Shown: positions 1 to 7,442, counted from the first letter of the stretch. The stretch: DNA of 9,565 bases from RGIG7300 sp045657645 (GCA_045657645.1 JAZOTL010000031.1:1-9565), one strand, 5' to 3'. Numbers and translations: made by a program. Notes: generated from the letters alone by a model not told the origin.

Positions 1-1
1 T

Positions 2-1633
2 ATACACGATATTATAGACAAAGACCTGGCTGAGGGTGTAAAGGATACTGTTCATACACGTTTCCCGCCCGAGCCTAACGGTTACCTTCATATAGGTTCC
101 GCAAAAGCTATATGGATAAACTCAATGACTGCAAAGAAATACAACGGATTATTCAACCTTCGTTATGATGATACCAACCCCTCAAAGGAAGGCGATGAAT
201 ACGTAAGATCAATTTACGAAGATCTTACTTGGCTTGGCTGTGAGCCTACAGGCGGCGTATTTTACGGTTCCGATTACTTTGATAAATGTTACGAATACGC
301 AGAAAAACTTATCATGGACGGCAAGGCGTATGTTTGTGACCTTACCCCTGACGAGATGCGCGAATATCGCGGCACACTTACCGAACCCGGTAAGGACAGC
401 CCCCACAGAAACAGAAGTGTTGAAGAAAACCTTGATCTTTTCCGCCGTATGAAGGCAGGCGAATTCCCCGATGGCGCAAAGACCCTGCGCGCAAAGATAG
501 ATATGGCATCCCCAAATATGAATATGCGTGACCCTGCCATATATCGTATTCTCCACGTAAACCACCACAGACAGGGAGACAAATGGTGTATTTACCCCCT
601 TTATGACTATGCTCACCCTATTCAGGACGCTTTGGAAGGAATCACCTATTCACTCTGCTCTATAGAATTTGAAAACCACAGACCTCTTTATAACTGGGTT
701 ATCGAAAACATCGGTGGCTTTGACCCCAGACCCAATCAGTACGAATTTGCAAGACTTAACGTTACAAATACCGTAATGAGCAAGCGCTATCTTCGTAAGC
801 TTGTTGAAACAGGACTTGTAGACGGTTGGGACGATCCCCGTATGCCTACAATTTGCGGTTTAAGAAGAAGAGGTTACACACCTTCCGCAATATTTGATTT
901 TGTTTCAAGAGCAGGTGTTGCAAAAACCTACAGCCTTGTAGAAACCGAACTTCTTGAACATTGTATAAGAGAAGAGCTTAATATGAAGGCTCCTCGCCGT
1001 ATCGCCGTTCAGAAGCCAATCAAGCTTGTTATCACTAACTATCCCGAAGATAAGGTGGAGTACTTCCCCGTTTCTAACAATCCTAACGATCCCGAAGCAG
1101 GTACTCGCGAACTTCCCTTCACTCGTGAATGTTACATCGATGAATCCGACTTTGCAGAAGTTCCCCCTCCAAAGTTTTTCCGCTTAAAGCCCGACGGCGA
1201 GGTTCGTCTTATGGGTGCATACATCGTTAAACTTAATGAAATAATAAAGAACGAAGATGGAACAATAAAGGAGCTGCTTTGCACCGCAGACCTTGAAACC
1301 GGTAGTGATAAACCTCACGACGGCAGAAAGGTTAAGGGTACTATACATTGGTTGAGCGCAAAATATGCACAGCCTGCTACCCTTATGATATATGACAAAC
1401 TCTTCACGATCGAGAACACAGGCGATATTCCCGAGGACAAAACATACGACGATTATCTTAATACAGATTCTGTAATCAAGGTTGAAAATGCATTTGTAGA
1501 GCCTTCACTTGCTGATAGTGTTCCCGGTGATAAATTCCAGTTTGTTCGCAACGGTTACTTTGTAAAGGATACCAAAAACGAAAACACATTCAATCTCATC
1601 GTTGGCTTAAAAGACAGCTTCAAAGCAAAATAA
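2..1633 (+). CDS. glnS: Glutaminyl-tRNA synthetase, 5' end outside window
   Basis: Class I aminoacyl-tRNA synthetase that charges tRNA-Gln with glutamine in the cytoplasm. The frame is open from base 2, so the ATG at 125 is internal: the codons before it already encode the FPPEPNGYLHIGSAKA signature (HIGH-type ATP site, bases 89-100). By recall of E. coli GlnRS only about 10-15 N-terminal residues are missing; 543 residues are visible. Further marks are NLRYDDTNP, the block YDYAHPIQDALEGITYSLC that separates GlnRS from GluRS, the KMSKS-type loop VMSKR (about 773-787), GWDDPRMPTICGLRRRGYT, and a C-terminal anticodon-binding beta-barrel part with DGRKVKGTIHW and FAEPSL-like motifs. It ends in TAA 12 bases before the next gene, so the two are probably co-transcribed. 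The fourth HIGH residue is Ser, not His. GluRS is unlikely because the GlnRS-specific blocks match throughout. Confidence 0.97.
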   Translation: MHDIIDKDLAEGVKDTVHTRFPPEPNGYLHIGSAKAIWINSMTAKKYNGLFNLRYDDTNPSKEGDEYVRSIYEDLTWLGCEPTGGVFYGSDYFDKCYEYAEKLIMDGKAYVCDLTPDEMREYRGTLTEPGKDSPHRNRSVEENLDLFRRMKAGEFPDGAKTLRAKIDMASPNMNMRDPAIYRILHVNHHRQGDKWCIYPLYDYAHPIQDALEGITYSLCSIEFENHRPLYNWVIENIGGFDPRPNQYEFARLNVTNTVMSKRYLRKLVETGLVDGWDDPRMPTICGLRRRGYTPSAIFDFVSRAGVAKTYSLVETELLEHCIREELNMKAPRRIAVQKPIKLVITNYPEDKVEYFPVSNNPNDPEAGTRELPFTRECYIDESDFAEVPPPKFFRLKPDGEVRLMGAYIVKLNEIIKNEDGTIKELLCTADLETGSDKPHDGRKVKGTIHWLSAKYAQPATLMIYDKLFTIENTGDIPEDKTYDDYLNTDSVIKVENAFVEPSLADSVPGDKFQFVRNGYFVKDTKNENTFNLIVGLKDSFKAK

Positions 1634-1645
1634 TGAGGTAAAATA

Positions 1646-2875
1646 ATGAAAAAGAAAATTCTTAAAGAATATGCAGAGCTTATTGCAAAAAAAGGCGCCA
1701 ACGTTCAAAAAGGACAGGATGTTGTTATAGTTGCAGAGCTTGATCAGCCCGAATTTGTGTATATGCTCACCGATGCCTGCTATAAAGCGGGAGCAAGAAG
1801 TGTTGATGTACAGTGGAATTATCAGCCACTTACAAAGCTTCACGTGCGTCACAAATCCGTGAAAACCCTTTCCAAGGTCGAGGATTGGGAGATAGCAAAG
1901 CTCAAGCACAGAGCGCAAACCTTGCCCTGTATGATATATCTTCTTTCCGAGGATCCCGACGGCCTTGCAGGCATTAACCAAGCAAAATACTCAAAGGGCA
2001 GCCGCGAAAGAATGAAGGTGCTTAAACCTATACGCGATGAAATGGAAAATAAATACCAATGGTGTATAGCGGCAGTTCCCGGAGCCAAATGGGCAAAAAA
2101 GGTATTCCCTAACCTTCAGAAAACAAAGGCTATTGAAGCACTTTGGGAAGCAATTCTCTACACTGCAAGGGCAGATAAAGCGCCTATGCAGCAATGGAAA
2201 GAACACAACGAGGATCTTGCGGCTCGTTGCAAATACCTCAATGCTTTAAACATCACAGCTCTCCATTATACTGCATCCAACGGAACAGATCTTACCGTTG
2301 GTATGATTCCCGAAGCTCAGTTTTTGGGTGGAGGAGAGGAATCCTTACAGGGTATTTACTTTAACGCAAACATCCCTACCGAAGAGGTATTCATCTCCCC
2401 TAAAAAAGGTGATGCAGAAGGAATAGTATATTCTTCAAGACCGCTTTCCTACAGAGGAGAACTTATAGAAAACTTCTCTATAACCTTCAAAAACGGAAAG
2501 GCGGTAGATTGCAAAGCTGAAAGGAACGAAGATCTGTTAAAAGAGATGCTTAATATGGACGAGGGTGCTGCATATCTTGGAGAGTGCGCACTTGTTCCAA
2601 AGGAATCCCCTATCTCGACAAGCGGAATCACATTTTATAACACTCTTTTTGATGAAAATGCTTCCTGCCATCTTGCATTAGGTTTTGGTTTTACTAACTG
2701 TATAAAGGATTACGATAAGCTTACTATGAAAGAATGCCATGATCTTGGTGTAAATGATTCGATCATTCACGAGGACTTTATGATTGGCACCGATGACCTT
2801 TCTATCGAAGCAACTACAGCAGATGGCAAGATCGTTAAGATATTTGAAAACGGTACCTGGGCATTCAATGCATAA
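1646..2875 (+). CDS. M29-family metallo-aminopeptidase (AmpS/PepS/AmpT type)
   Basis: Predicted cytoplasmic exopeptidase releasing N-terminal amino acids from peptides with a two-metal centre. The 409 residues match the usual family length. Candidate metal ligands fall in the family spacing: Glu247 (IPTEEVF), Glu313 (LGECALV), His342 (CHLALG), His375 and Asp377 (HEDFMIGTDDL). By recall of Thermus AmpT (Glu250, Glu316, His345, His376, Asp378) the distances agree within two residues. The N-terminal part (residues 1-200) has the family's alpha/beta fold signature, with KKGANVQKGQDVVI and YKAGARSVDV. The position seven after His342, Tyr in the characterised enzymes as I recall, is Phe349 here. 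There is no signal peptide. The start is supported by GAGG at 1635-1638, eight bases or so before ATG. It follows glnS by 12 bases and precedes the SLH esterase by 25, suggesting one transcript. Confidence 0.93.
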   Translation: MKKKILKEYAELIAKKGANVQKGQDVVIVAELDQPEFVYMLTDACYKAGARSVDVQWNYQPLTKLHVRHKSVKTLSKVEDWEIAKLKHRAQTLPCMIYLLSEDPDGLAGINQAKYSKGSRERMKVLKPIRDEMENKYQWCIAAVPGAKWAKKVFPNLQKTKAIEALWEAILYTARADKAPMQQWKEHNEDLAARCKYLNALNITALHYTASNGTDLTVGMIPEAQFLGGGEESLQGIYFNANIPTEEVFISPKKGDAEGIVYSSRPLSYRGELIENFSITFKNGKAVDCKAERNEDLLKEMLNMDEGAAYLGECALVPKESPISTSGITFYNTLFDENASCHLALGFGFTNCIKDYDKLTMKECHDLGVNDSIIHEDFMIGTDDLSIEATTADGKIVKIFENGTWAFNA

Positions 2876-2900
2876 TTCAATATTATAAGGAGATGCAACT

Positions 2901-5132
2901 ATGAAAAAGTTATTTATAGCTCTTGCAATATCTATAGTTTTAATTTCCTGCTTTTGTTTAAATATAAGCGCAAAAACCTTCAGCGACGTACCTGCTGATG
3001 CATGGTATGCAGAGGCAGTGTCATATTGCGCAGACAGAGGATATGTTGCAGGAACAAGCGATACAACGTTCTCACCCAAGATGGTCGTAACAAGAGCAAT
3101 GCCTGTAAGAATTCTTGCAAATATGGCAGAATACGTGGAAGAGGATTTCACCACTACCTCTTTTGCAGACGTTGATGTTACTGCTTGGTACGCTACATCA
3201 GTTGAATGGGCAGCAACCCGCAATGTTGTTACAGGCAACAACGGAAACTTTATGCCAAAGAAAAACGTTACAAGAGAACAGCTTGTGCAGATGCTTTATA
3301 CCTTTGCACAGTTCACTTGTGTGGACGTTTCTGACACATCTAACACCGCAATTAATTCATTTGCAGACGCAAAGGACGTTAGCTCCTGGGCAACTCCTGC
3401 GATGAATTGGGCGGTTGAAAACGGCATTATAAGCGGTAGCAACAACAAGCTTATGCCTAAAAATGGAGCTACAAGAGCACAACTTGTTACCGTTATAAAG
3501 GGCTTTTGTGATAAATATATGGCCCTTGCCGAAACGGTTAAGCTTTCAAATGCCATCACCGATGATATGATGCTTCAAAGAGATGAAAAGGTTTCTATAT
3601 GGGGTTTTGCAAACAGCTACGAAGAAGGTAAGCTTGTAAAGGTTCAGATTAACGGCTACACAGCCTTTGGACGCGTAAACAATGGCGAATGGAAAGCAAG
3701 CTTCTATGAAACATTCCCGGCAAGCGCTGATCCAACCACAGTAAACGTTATAACGCTGGACGGCGGACTTGAAGTTAAAAACATATTGTTTGGCGACGTT
3801 TACTACGTAATAGGACAGTCAAACGTTCACTACAGTATGGCAGACCTTATTACCGATACAGGTTCATTTGGTATGAAGGTCGATTATGACTTTGACACCA
3901 GCAGAAATATAAGATTTTTCCGTAATTCCAATACATATCACCACGCAAACACAGGCGACCGTGCTCCCGGTACCGCTACCCTTTACAAGGATGCCGAAGT
4001 TCCCAAGGGCTGGCAGACTGCAGGAGAGGTTGGTTTAGACTTTGAAATGTATCGCGATGCTTTTGATAAGGCTAACCACATTTTCTCTGCTCTTGGTTAC
4101 CTTATGGCATGGAATATGTCAAACGAAACCGACGTGCCTATAGGCGTTATCGAAATCGATGCTTCCGGCTTCCCTCTTATCGCATTTGCTCCCAACGAGC
4201 TTGCAGAAAAATGGGGACATGAGGCAGTAAACGATTTAGGTGACAAAGACCCTTCCAATGACATTCATTTCTATCACCTGAACAACTCGTTTAGTTTTGA
4301 AGGTAATGATTATCCCGGAGGTGTAGCTAATGCACTTCTCACCTCAAGAATGGCTTATAATCAGCAGATCTACCCTCTTATCAACTTCTCTACTGCAGGT
4401 ATAGTTTGGTACCAGGGTGAAAGCGACTGGGCTAACACAGAGGAAACACAAGGCTTTAACAATAACACCTTCCGTTATCAGTTTACAGAGCTTATGACCT
4501 ACTACAGAGAGCATATGGGCAATAATGACTTCCCTGTTTATCTTGTAGAGTTCCCCTCCTGCTTCCCCGTTGCATCCGGCGCATACATTTCCACAGGTAC
4601 TGTACGTGCTGAGCTTGGCACTATTCCCCAGATACTTGATAACAGCTACGTTGTTTCCTCATCCGATTTCTTTAGCAACACAAGCTGGCAAAACAACATT
4701 CATCCCTATATCAAGCACTATCAGGCACAAAGACTTGCCGGTATAGTTTTAGGTAACCAAAGATATGCACAGCACGCAGGCTACAAGGATGTTAATTACA
4801 CCTCCGGACCTGTACTTCGTGCAAGCGACTACGTTGATGCGAATACAGTTAAGCTTTACTTTGACTACGTTGCAGATGGACTTACTGTTTGCGATGAATC
4901 CGATGAAGGCATCAAGGGTATAGAGGTTAAGATTAACGGAGTTTGGGTAAGTGTTCCCCATACAAACGTTAAAATATCAGGCAAGGATGAACTTACAGTA
5001 ACATATGCAGAAGGTGAAATAACAGGCGTAAGATACAACGCTTATACATCTGCTATGTTCTGGGGTGATGTTACCCTTGGTAACTCCGAGGAAATTCCCG
5101 CAGTTGCTTTTGTTGATTACAACAGAAAATAA
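2901..5132 (+). CDS. Exported SLH-domain sialate O-acetylesterase-like protein
   Basis: Probable cell-surface carbohydrate esterase removing O-acetyl groups from glycans; the true substrate (sialic acid or acetylated plant or mucin sugar) cannot be read from sequence. The signal peptide covers residues 1-24. Three SLH domains (about 25-78, 87-137, 153-204) should bind secondary cell-wall polymer. A SASA/SIAE-type SGNH hydrolase follows: MMLQRDEKVSIWG (223-235), nucleophile block GQSN with Ser307, IVWYQGESDW (501-510), and NNIHPY with catalytic His601. The C-terminal beta part ends with VRYNAYTS...LGNSEEIPAVAF, the usual family ending. The Asp normally two residues before the His appears as Asn599. 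Start: ATG with AAGGAG at 2887-2892. It is last in the run behind the aminopeptidase, and a terminator follows the stop. Confidence is high for family and architecture, lower for activity. Confidence 0.9.
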   Translation: MKKLFIALAISIVLISCFCLNISAKTFSDVPADAWYAEAVSYCADRGYVAGTSDTTFSPKMVVTRAMPVRILANMAEYVEEDFTTTSFADVDVTAWYATSVEWAATRNVVTGNNGNFMPKKNVTREQLVQMLYTFAQFTCVDVSDTSNTAINSFADAKDVSSWATPAMNWAVENGIISGSNNKLMPKNGATRAQLVTVIKGFCDKYMALAETVKLSNAITDDMMLQRDEKVSIWGFANSYEEGKLVKVQINGYTAFGRVNNGEWKASFYETFPASADPTTVNVITLDGGLEVKNILFGDVYYVIGQSNVHYSMADLITDTGSFGMKVDYDFDTSRNIRFFRNSNTYHHANTGDRAPGTATLYKDAEVPKGWQTAGEVGLDFEMYRDAFDKANHIFSALGYLMAWNMSNETDVPIGVIEIDASGFPLIAFAPNELAEKWGHEAVNDLGDKDPSNDIHFYHLNNSFSFEGNDYPGGVANALLTSRMAYNQQIYPLINFSTAGIVWYQGESDWANTEETQGFNNNTFRYQFTELMTYYREHMGNNDFPVYLVEFPSCFPVASGAYISTGTVRAELGTIPQILDNSYVVSSSDFFSNTSWQNNIHPYIKHYQAQRLAGIVLGNQRYAQHAGYKDVNYTSGPVLRASDYVDANTVKLYFDYVADGLTVCDESDEGIKGIEVKINGVWVSVPHTNVKISGKDELTVTYAEGEITGVRYNAYTSAMFWGDVTLGNSEEIPAVAFVDYNRK
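2973..3512 (+). repeat. Three tandem SLH domains (protein-level repeat)
   Basis: Three S-layer-homology units lie in series within the esterase gene, at about 2973-3134, 3159-3311 and 3357-3512. Each has the pattern F-[SA]-D at the front, a W-Y/W-A pair, an alpha-helical middle (AVSYCADRGYVAG, SVEWAATRNVVTG, AMNWAVENGIISG), F/L-x-P-K and a TR motif (TRAM, TREQ, TRAQ). The Arg of the TRAE-type motif is present in all three, but the Glu is replaced each time. The DNA copies are too diverged to be a recent duplication. Three SLH units is the usual complement for anchoring to pyruvylated cell-wall polymer. Confidence 0.88.
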
Positions 5133-5143
5133 CATACGAAAAA

Positions 5144-5169
5144 ACAACCCGTATCGGGTTGTATTTTTT
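5144..5169 (+). terminator. Rho-independent terminator after SLH esterase
   Basis: A perfect 8-bp stem, ACAACCCG, loop TAT, CGGGTTGT (5144-5162), is followed by A and six T residues. It begins 12 bases after the esterase stop, so it should end the glnS-aminopeptidase-esterase transcript and isolate sigG from it. A run of six A before the stem gives some potential in the reverse direction, but no minus-strand gene reads into it. Confidence 0.9.
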
Positions 5170-5278
5170 CTATATATTCTATTTATTAATATCTTTGGTA
5201 ATATGATGTAAGTATTATTTTACGTACTAAACTAACCTATCTTCGTCAATACTTTTAACAGTGTAGACGGAGGATAAA
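5170..5278 (+). promoter_or_regulatory. sigG upstream region with RBS; promoter not resolved
   Basis: This AT-rich leader lies between the terminator and sigG and must hold the sigG promoter if sigG is transcribed alone. The ribosome binding site ACGGAGG at 5267-5273, five bases before the ATG, is clear. I could not find a convincing SigA pair with 16-18 base spacing, nor a clear SigF/SigG-type pair (GYATA-like -35 with a CATA-like -10), although forespore control is expected for a sigG gene. No riboswitch-like structure is visible. Confidence 0.5.
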
Positions 5279-6076
5279 ATGTATTACGGTAAAGTTGAAA
5301 TATGCGGAATAAATACTGCTCAGCTAACAGTCTTAAGTGACGAAAAAAAGCGAGAGCTTCTTATAAAAGCAAAAAACGGAGATACTGCGGCAAGGACAAA
5401 GCTGATTGACGGAAATTTACGATTAGTGTTAAGTATTATACAACGTTTCACAAACCGCGGTGAAAATCCCGACGACCTGTTCCAGGTTGGCTGCATAGGA
5501 CTCATCAAGGCAATAGATAATTTTAACACAGAGCTTGATGTGAAATTCAGCACCTACGCAGTTCCTATGATAATTGGGGAGGTTCGCAGATATTTAAGGG
5601 ATAATAATATAATAAGAGTTTCACGCTCTGTACGCGACCTTGCATATCACGCCCTGTGGGCAAAGGACGAGCTATCAAAAAAACGGGTATGTGAGCCAAC
5701 CATCGAGGAAATTGTAAAATATCTTAATGAAAATGATACCCCATGCACAAAAGAAAAGGTAGTAGCGGCACTTGAAGCAATAGTTGATCCCGTGTCATTA
5801 TACGACCCTGTGTACAACGATACATCTGGAGGCGATTCACTTTATATATGTGATCAAATAAGCGACGAAAGTACGGCAGATGAGATTTGGCTTGAAAACA
5901 TCGCCTTAAATGAAGCTATGAAAAAGCTCAACAATCGTGAAAGGTCTATAATCAACAGGCGATATTTCGAAGGCAAAACACAGATGGAAATAGCCGATGA
6001 AATAGGTATTTCCCAGGCACAGGTATCACGCCTTGAAAAAAGCGCTCTTGACAGAATACGCAAAAATATCGAATAA
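5279..6076 (+). CDS. sigG: Sporulation sigma factor SigG (late forespore)
   Basis: RNA polymerase sigma factor for late forespore genes (spore coat-inner, SASP and germination functions in Bacillus). The N-terminal KVEICGINTAQL block closely matches Bacillus SigG (KVEICGVDTSKL, by recall) and is not shared by SigF or SigE. Region 2 includes DDLFQVGCIGLIKAIDNF (65-82) and YAVPMIIGEVRRYLRDN (93-109). Region 3 carries VSRSVRDLAY and DPVSLYDPVYND. Region 4.2 is the helix-turn-helix TQMEIADEIGISQAQVSRLEK (about 234-254). The 265 residues are about full family length (Bacillus SigG is close to 260). The start is fixed by GGAGG five bases upstream and by alignment to the SigG N-terminus. Asp44 occupies the position of Bacillus Asn45, which is linked to CsfB/Gin sensitivity. 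It is a single gene here: terminator upstream, convergent gene downstream. Confidence 0.96.
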   Translation: MYYGKVEICGINTAQLTVLSDEKKRELLIKAKNGDTAARTKLIDGNLRLVLSIIQRFTNRGENPDDLFQVGCIGLIKAIDNFNTELDVKFSTYAVPMIIGEVRRYLRDNNIIRVSRSVRDLAYHALWAKDELSKKRVCEPTIEEIVKYLNENDTPCTKEKVVAALEAIVDPVSLYDPVYNDTSGGDSLYICDQISDESTADEIWLENIALNEAMKKLNNRERSIINRRYFEGKTQMEIADEIGISQAQVSRLEKSALDRIRKNIE

Positions 6077-6113
6077 TTAAAAAGTGGGCTACAAAGCCCA
6101 CTTTTTAATTATT
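6072..6113. terminator. Bidirectional terminator shared by sigG and the lipoprotein gene
   Basis: A perfect 19-bp inverted repeat, arms 6072-6090 and 6095-6113, loop ACAA. Its core is GTGGGCT/AGCCCAC flanked by A5 on the left and T5 on the right, so a U-tract follows the hairpin on either strand. The arms contain the sigG stop (TAA, 6074-6076) and the last two codons and stop of the minus-strand gene (6105-6107). It should end both convergent transcripts. Confidence 0.95.
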
Positions 6114-7433
6114 CCAACCAGCTATTCTTATCAAATAAAAATCACTATATCCGTATGCAGTCATAGGGCAATCACGCTTATCCATCGTGTTTGAGTTTAT
6201 AAGATAATCAACAACGTTACCTTCTTGGTCATATATAACCTTTGAAATAATTACAGAATGAACACGTCTGTCGCCCGAAACGTATTGAATTATATCTCCC
6301 TCTCGTCCGCTGTAAAGATTACCGTCAACCTCCGCAACAAGTCCGCGACCGGTATTATTTTTACAATAACCGTAAAAATTTTCGCACACGGTCCAGCTAT
6401 AGGAACGGCCAAAGGCAGTACCGTTAGTGCTTATCGTTTCACCGTGCCACTTCCAAATTTCATTTCCGCTATAGTCCATAGGAATACCGGAAGCAAACAG
6501 GCATTGGGAGGTATAGTTATTACAGTTACCGCCGTAGATATCGTACGCAGTATAATTAGGATTTCTCAAAGCGGCATCTGTACCTGCCCACTCATAGGAA
6601 TAAGCAACAGCCGCTTCCCTGTTATATTCATTATCTGCCTTCAGTGCAAGGGCATACTTATCGGGGTTGGCGTTAAATTCATCTCTTTGAGCCACAACGG
6701 AATCGAGTTTAAGATTTGTAGTTTCGGTAAGATTGGCATATACCACCTCAAAAAGCTCGTATATCTGACCCTGCGTCATAGCAGAAAGTGTATACTTATT
6801 TTCACTTACGTATTTATCAAACGTTTCGGTAAGCAATGAATATACGCCGCTTATTTCACTATGTTCAACAATATAGTAGCTACCGTTGCTTTCGTGGAGG
6901 CGGAAGACGTGCTCAATATCACAGGTGTAGGAAGTTACATCAGGAATAAAATTATAGTTCATACTGTTGTTTTCCAACAGCTTTACCACAACATCACCGT
7001 TATGTTCTTCAAGTGACGTATATGTAACTCCAACCTTGCAACTGCTAAATCCCATATCAACATTCATATCCCTGCGAACACTGTTTTGATAGGATATTAT
7101 GGCCTCACTAAGACCGCGCTGATAATCGGTATCAAAGTAGAACAAATCTTCAAGGCTAACGTTCTCAAAAGAGCCAAGCGCCTTGTAGCAACGTGTAAAG
7201 TATTGCTTTACAGCCTCATTTAAAGAATCACTTATACCAAGATCAGCAAAGGAATTATTATTAACAAATTCCACAGCAACTTCTTTAACTTCATTATCCG
7301 GTTCTGTATATTCTTCAATACCGTCAGTTTGATCAGCAACATCATTTCCGCCGGTTTTACGGGTTGCCCCACAGGATGATAACAGTATACAAAGGATAAG
7401 CAATAAAACAATTAAACGGTTTTTATTTTGCAT
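6105..7433 (-). CDS. Lipoprotein with C-terminal amidase_6-like domain
   Basis: Predicted membrane-anchored extracytoplasmic protein of 442 residues; substrate unknown, cell-wall peptide or amide hydrolysis is possible. I chose the ATG at 7433 over the in-frame ATG at 7448 because GGAG (7442-7439) sits five bases upstream of it, while the upstream ATG has no ribosome site and lies about 11 bases from the predicted transcript start. Numbered from this ATG, residues 1-20 are a lipoprotein signal with lipobox L-S-S-C and lipidated Cys21. An acidic linker follows, then an unrecognised region (about 55-265). The last part (about 269-435) resembles putative amidase domain family PF12671: YNREAAVAYSYEWA, GGNCNNYTSQCLFASGIPM with candidate nucleophile Cys304, HSVIIS with His392, and NSNTMD with Asn415, where HTxD is usual as I recall. 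The fold assignment rests on these motifs. It is convergent with sigG and divergent from the glycosidase. Confidence 0.87.
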   Translation of the reverse strand: MQNKNRLIVLLLILCILLSSCGATRKTGGNDVADQTDGIEEYTEPDNEVKEVAVEFVNNNSFADLGISDSLNEAVKQYFTRCYKALGSFENVSLEDLFYFDTDYQRGLSEAIISYQNSVRRDMNVDMGFSSCKVGVTYTSLEEHNGDVVVKLLENNSMNYNFIPDVTSYTCDIEHVFRLHESNGSYYIVEHSEISGVYSLLTETFDKYVSENKYTLSAMTQGQIYELFEVVYANLTETTNLKLDSVVAQRDEFNANPDKYALALKADNEYNREAAVAYSYEWAGTDAALRNPNYTAYDIYGGNCNNYTSQCLFASGIPMDYSGNEIWKWHGETISTNGTAFGRSYSWTVCENFYGYCKNNTGRGLVAEVDGNLYSGREGDIIQYVSGDRRVHSVIISKVIYDQEGNVVDYLINSNTMDKRDCPMTAYGYSDFYLIRIAGWNN

Positions 7434-7438
7434 AGCAG

Positions 7439-7442
7439 CTCC
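7439..7442 (-). promoter_or_regulatory. RBS that fixes the lipoprotein start
   Basis: GGAG read on the minus strand, five bases before the ATG at 7433. It lies inside the first codons of the longer open frame from 7448, which argues that the longer frame's first five residues are not translated. Confidence 0.8.

Noticed and set aside
125..127. ATG at 125 as the start of glnS
   Set aside because: The frame is open to the left edge and encodes the ATP-binding signature before this codon, so it is internal.
2678..3241. 187-codon minus-strand open frame across the aminopeptidase/esterase junction
   Set aside because: It lies antisense to two well-supported genes, has no ribosome site or recognisable domain, and is low-complexity shadow sequence.
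5207..5226. Weak hairpin upstream of sigG
   Set aside because: Seven pairs with G-T wobbles and no G-C rich core; expected by chance in AT-rich DNA.
5144..5278. Possible SigF/SigG promoter for sigG
   Set aside because: No pair of hexamers at proper spacing was convincing; not called.
6258..6839. 193-codon plus-strand open frame inside the lipoprotein gene
   Set aside because: It is antisense to a gene with signal peptide and domain support, with no ribosome site or motif.
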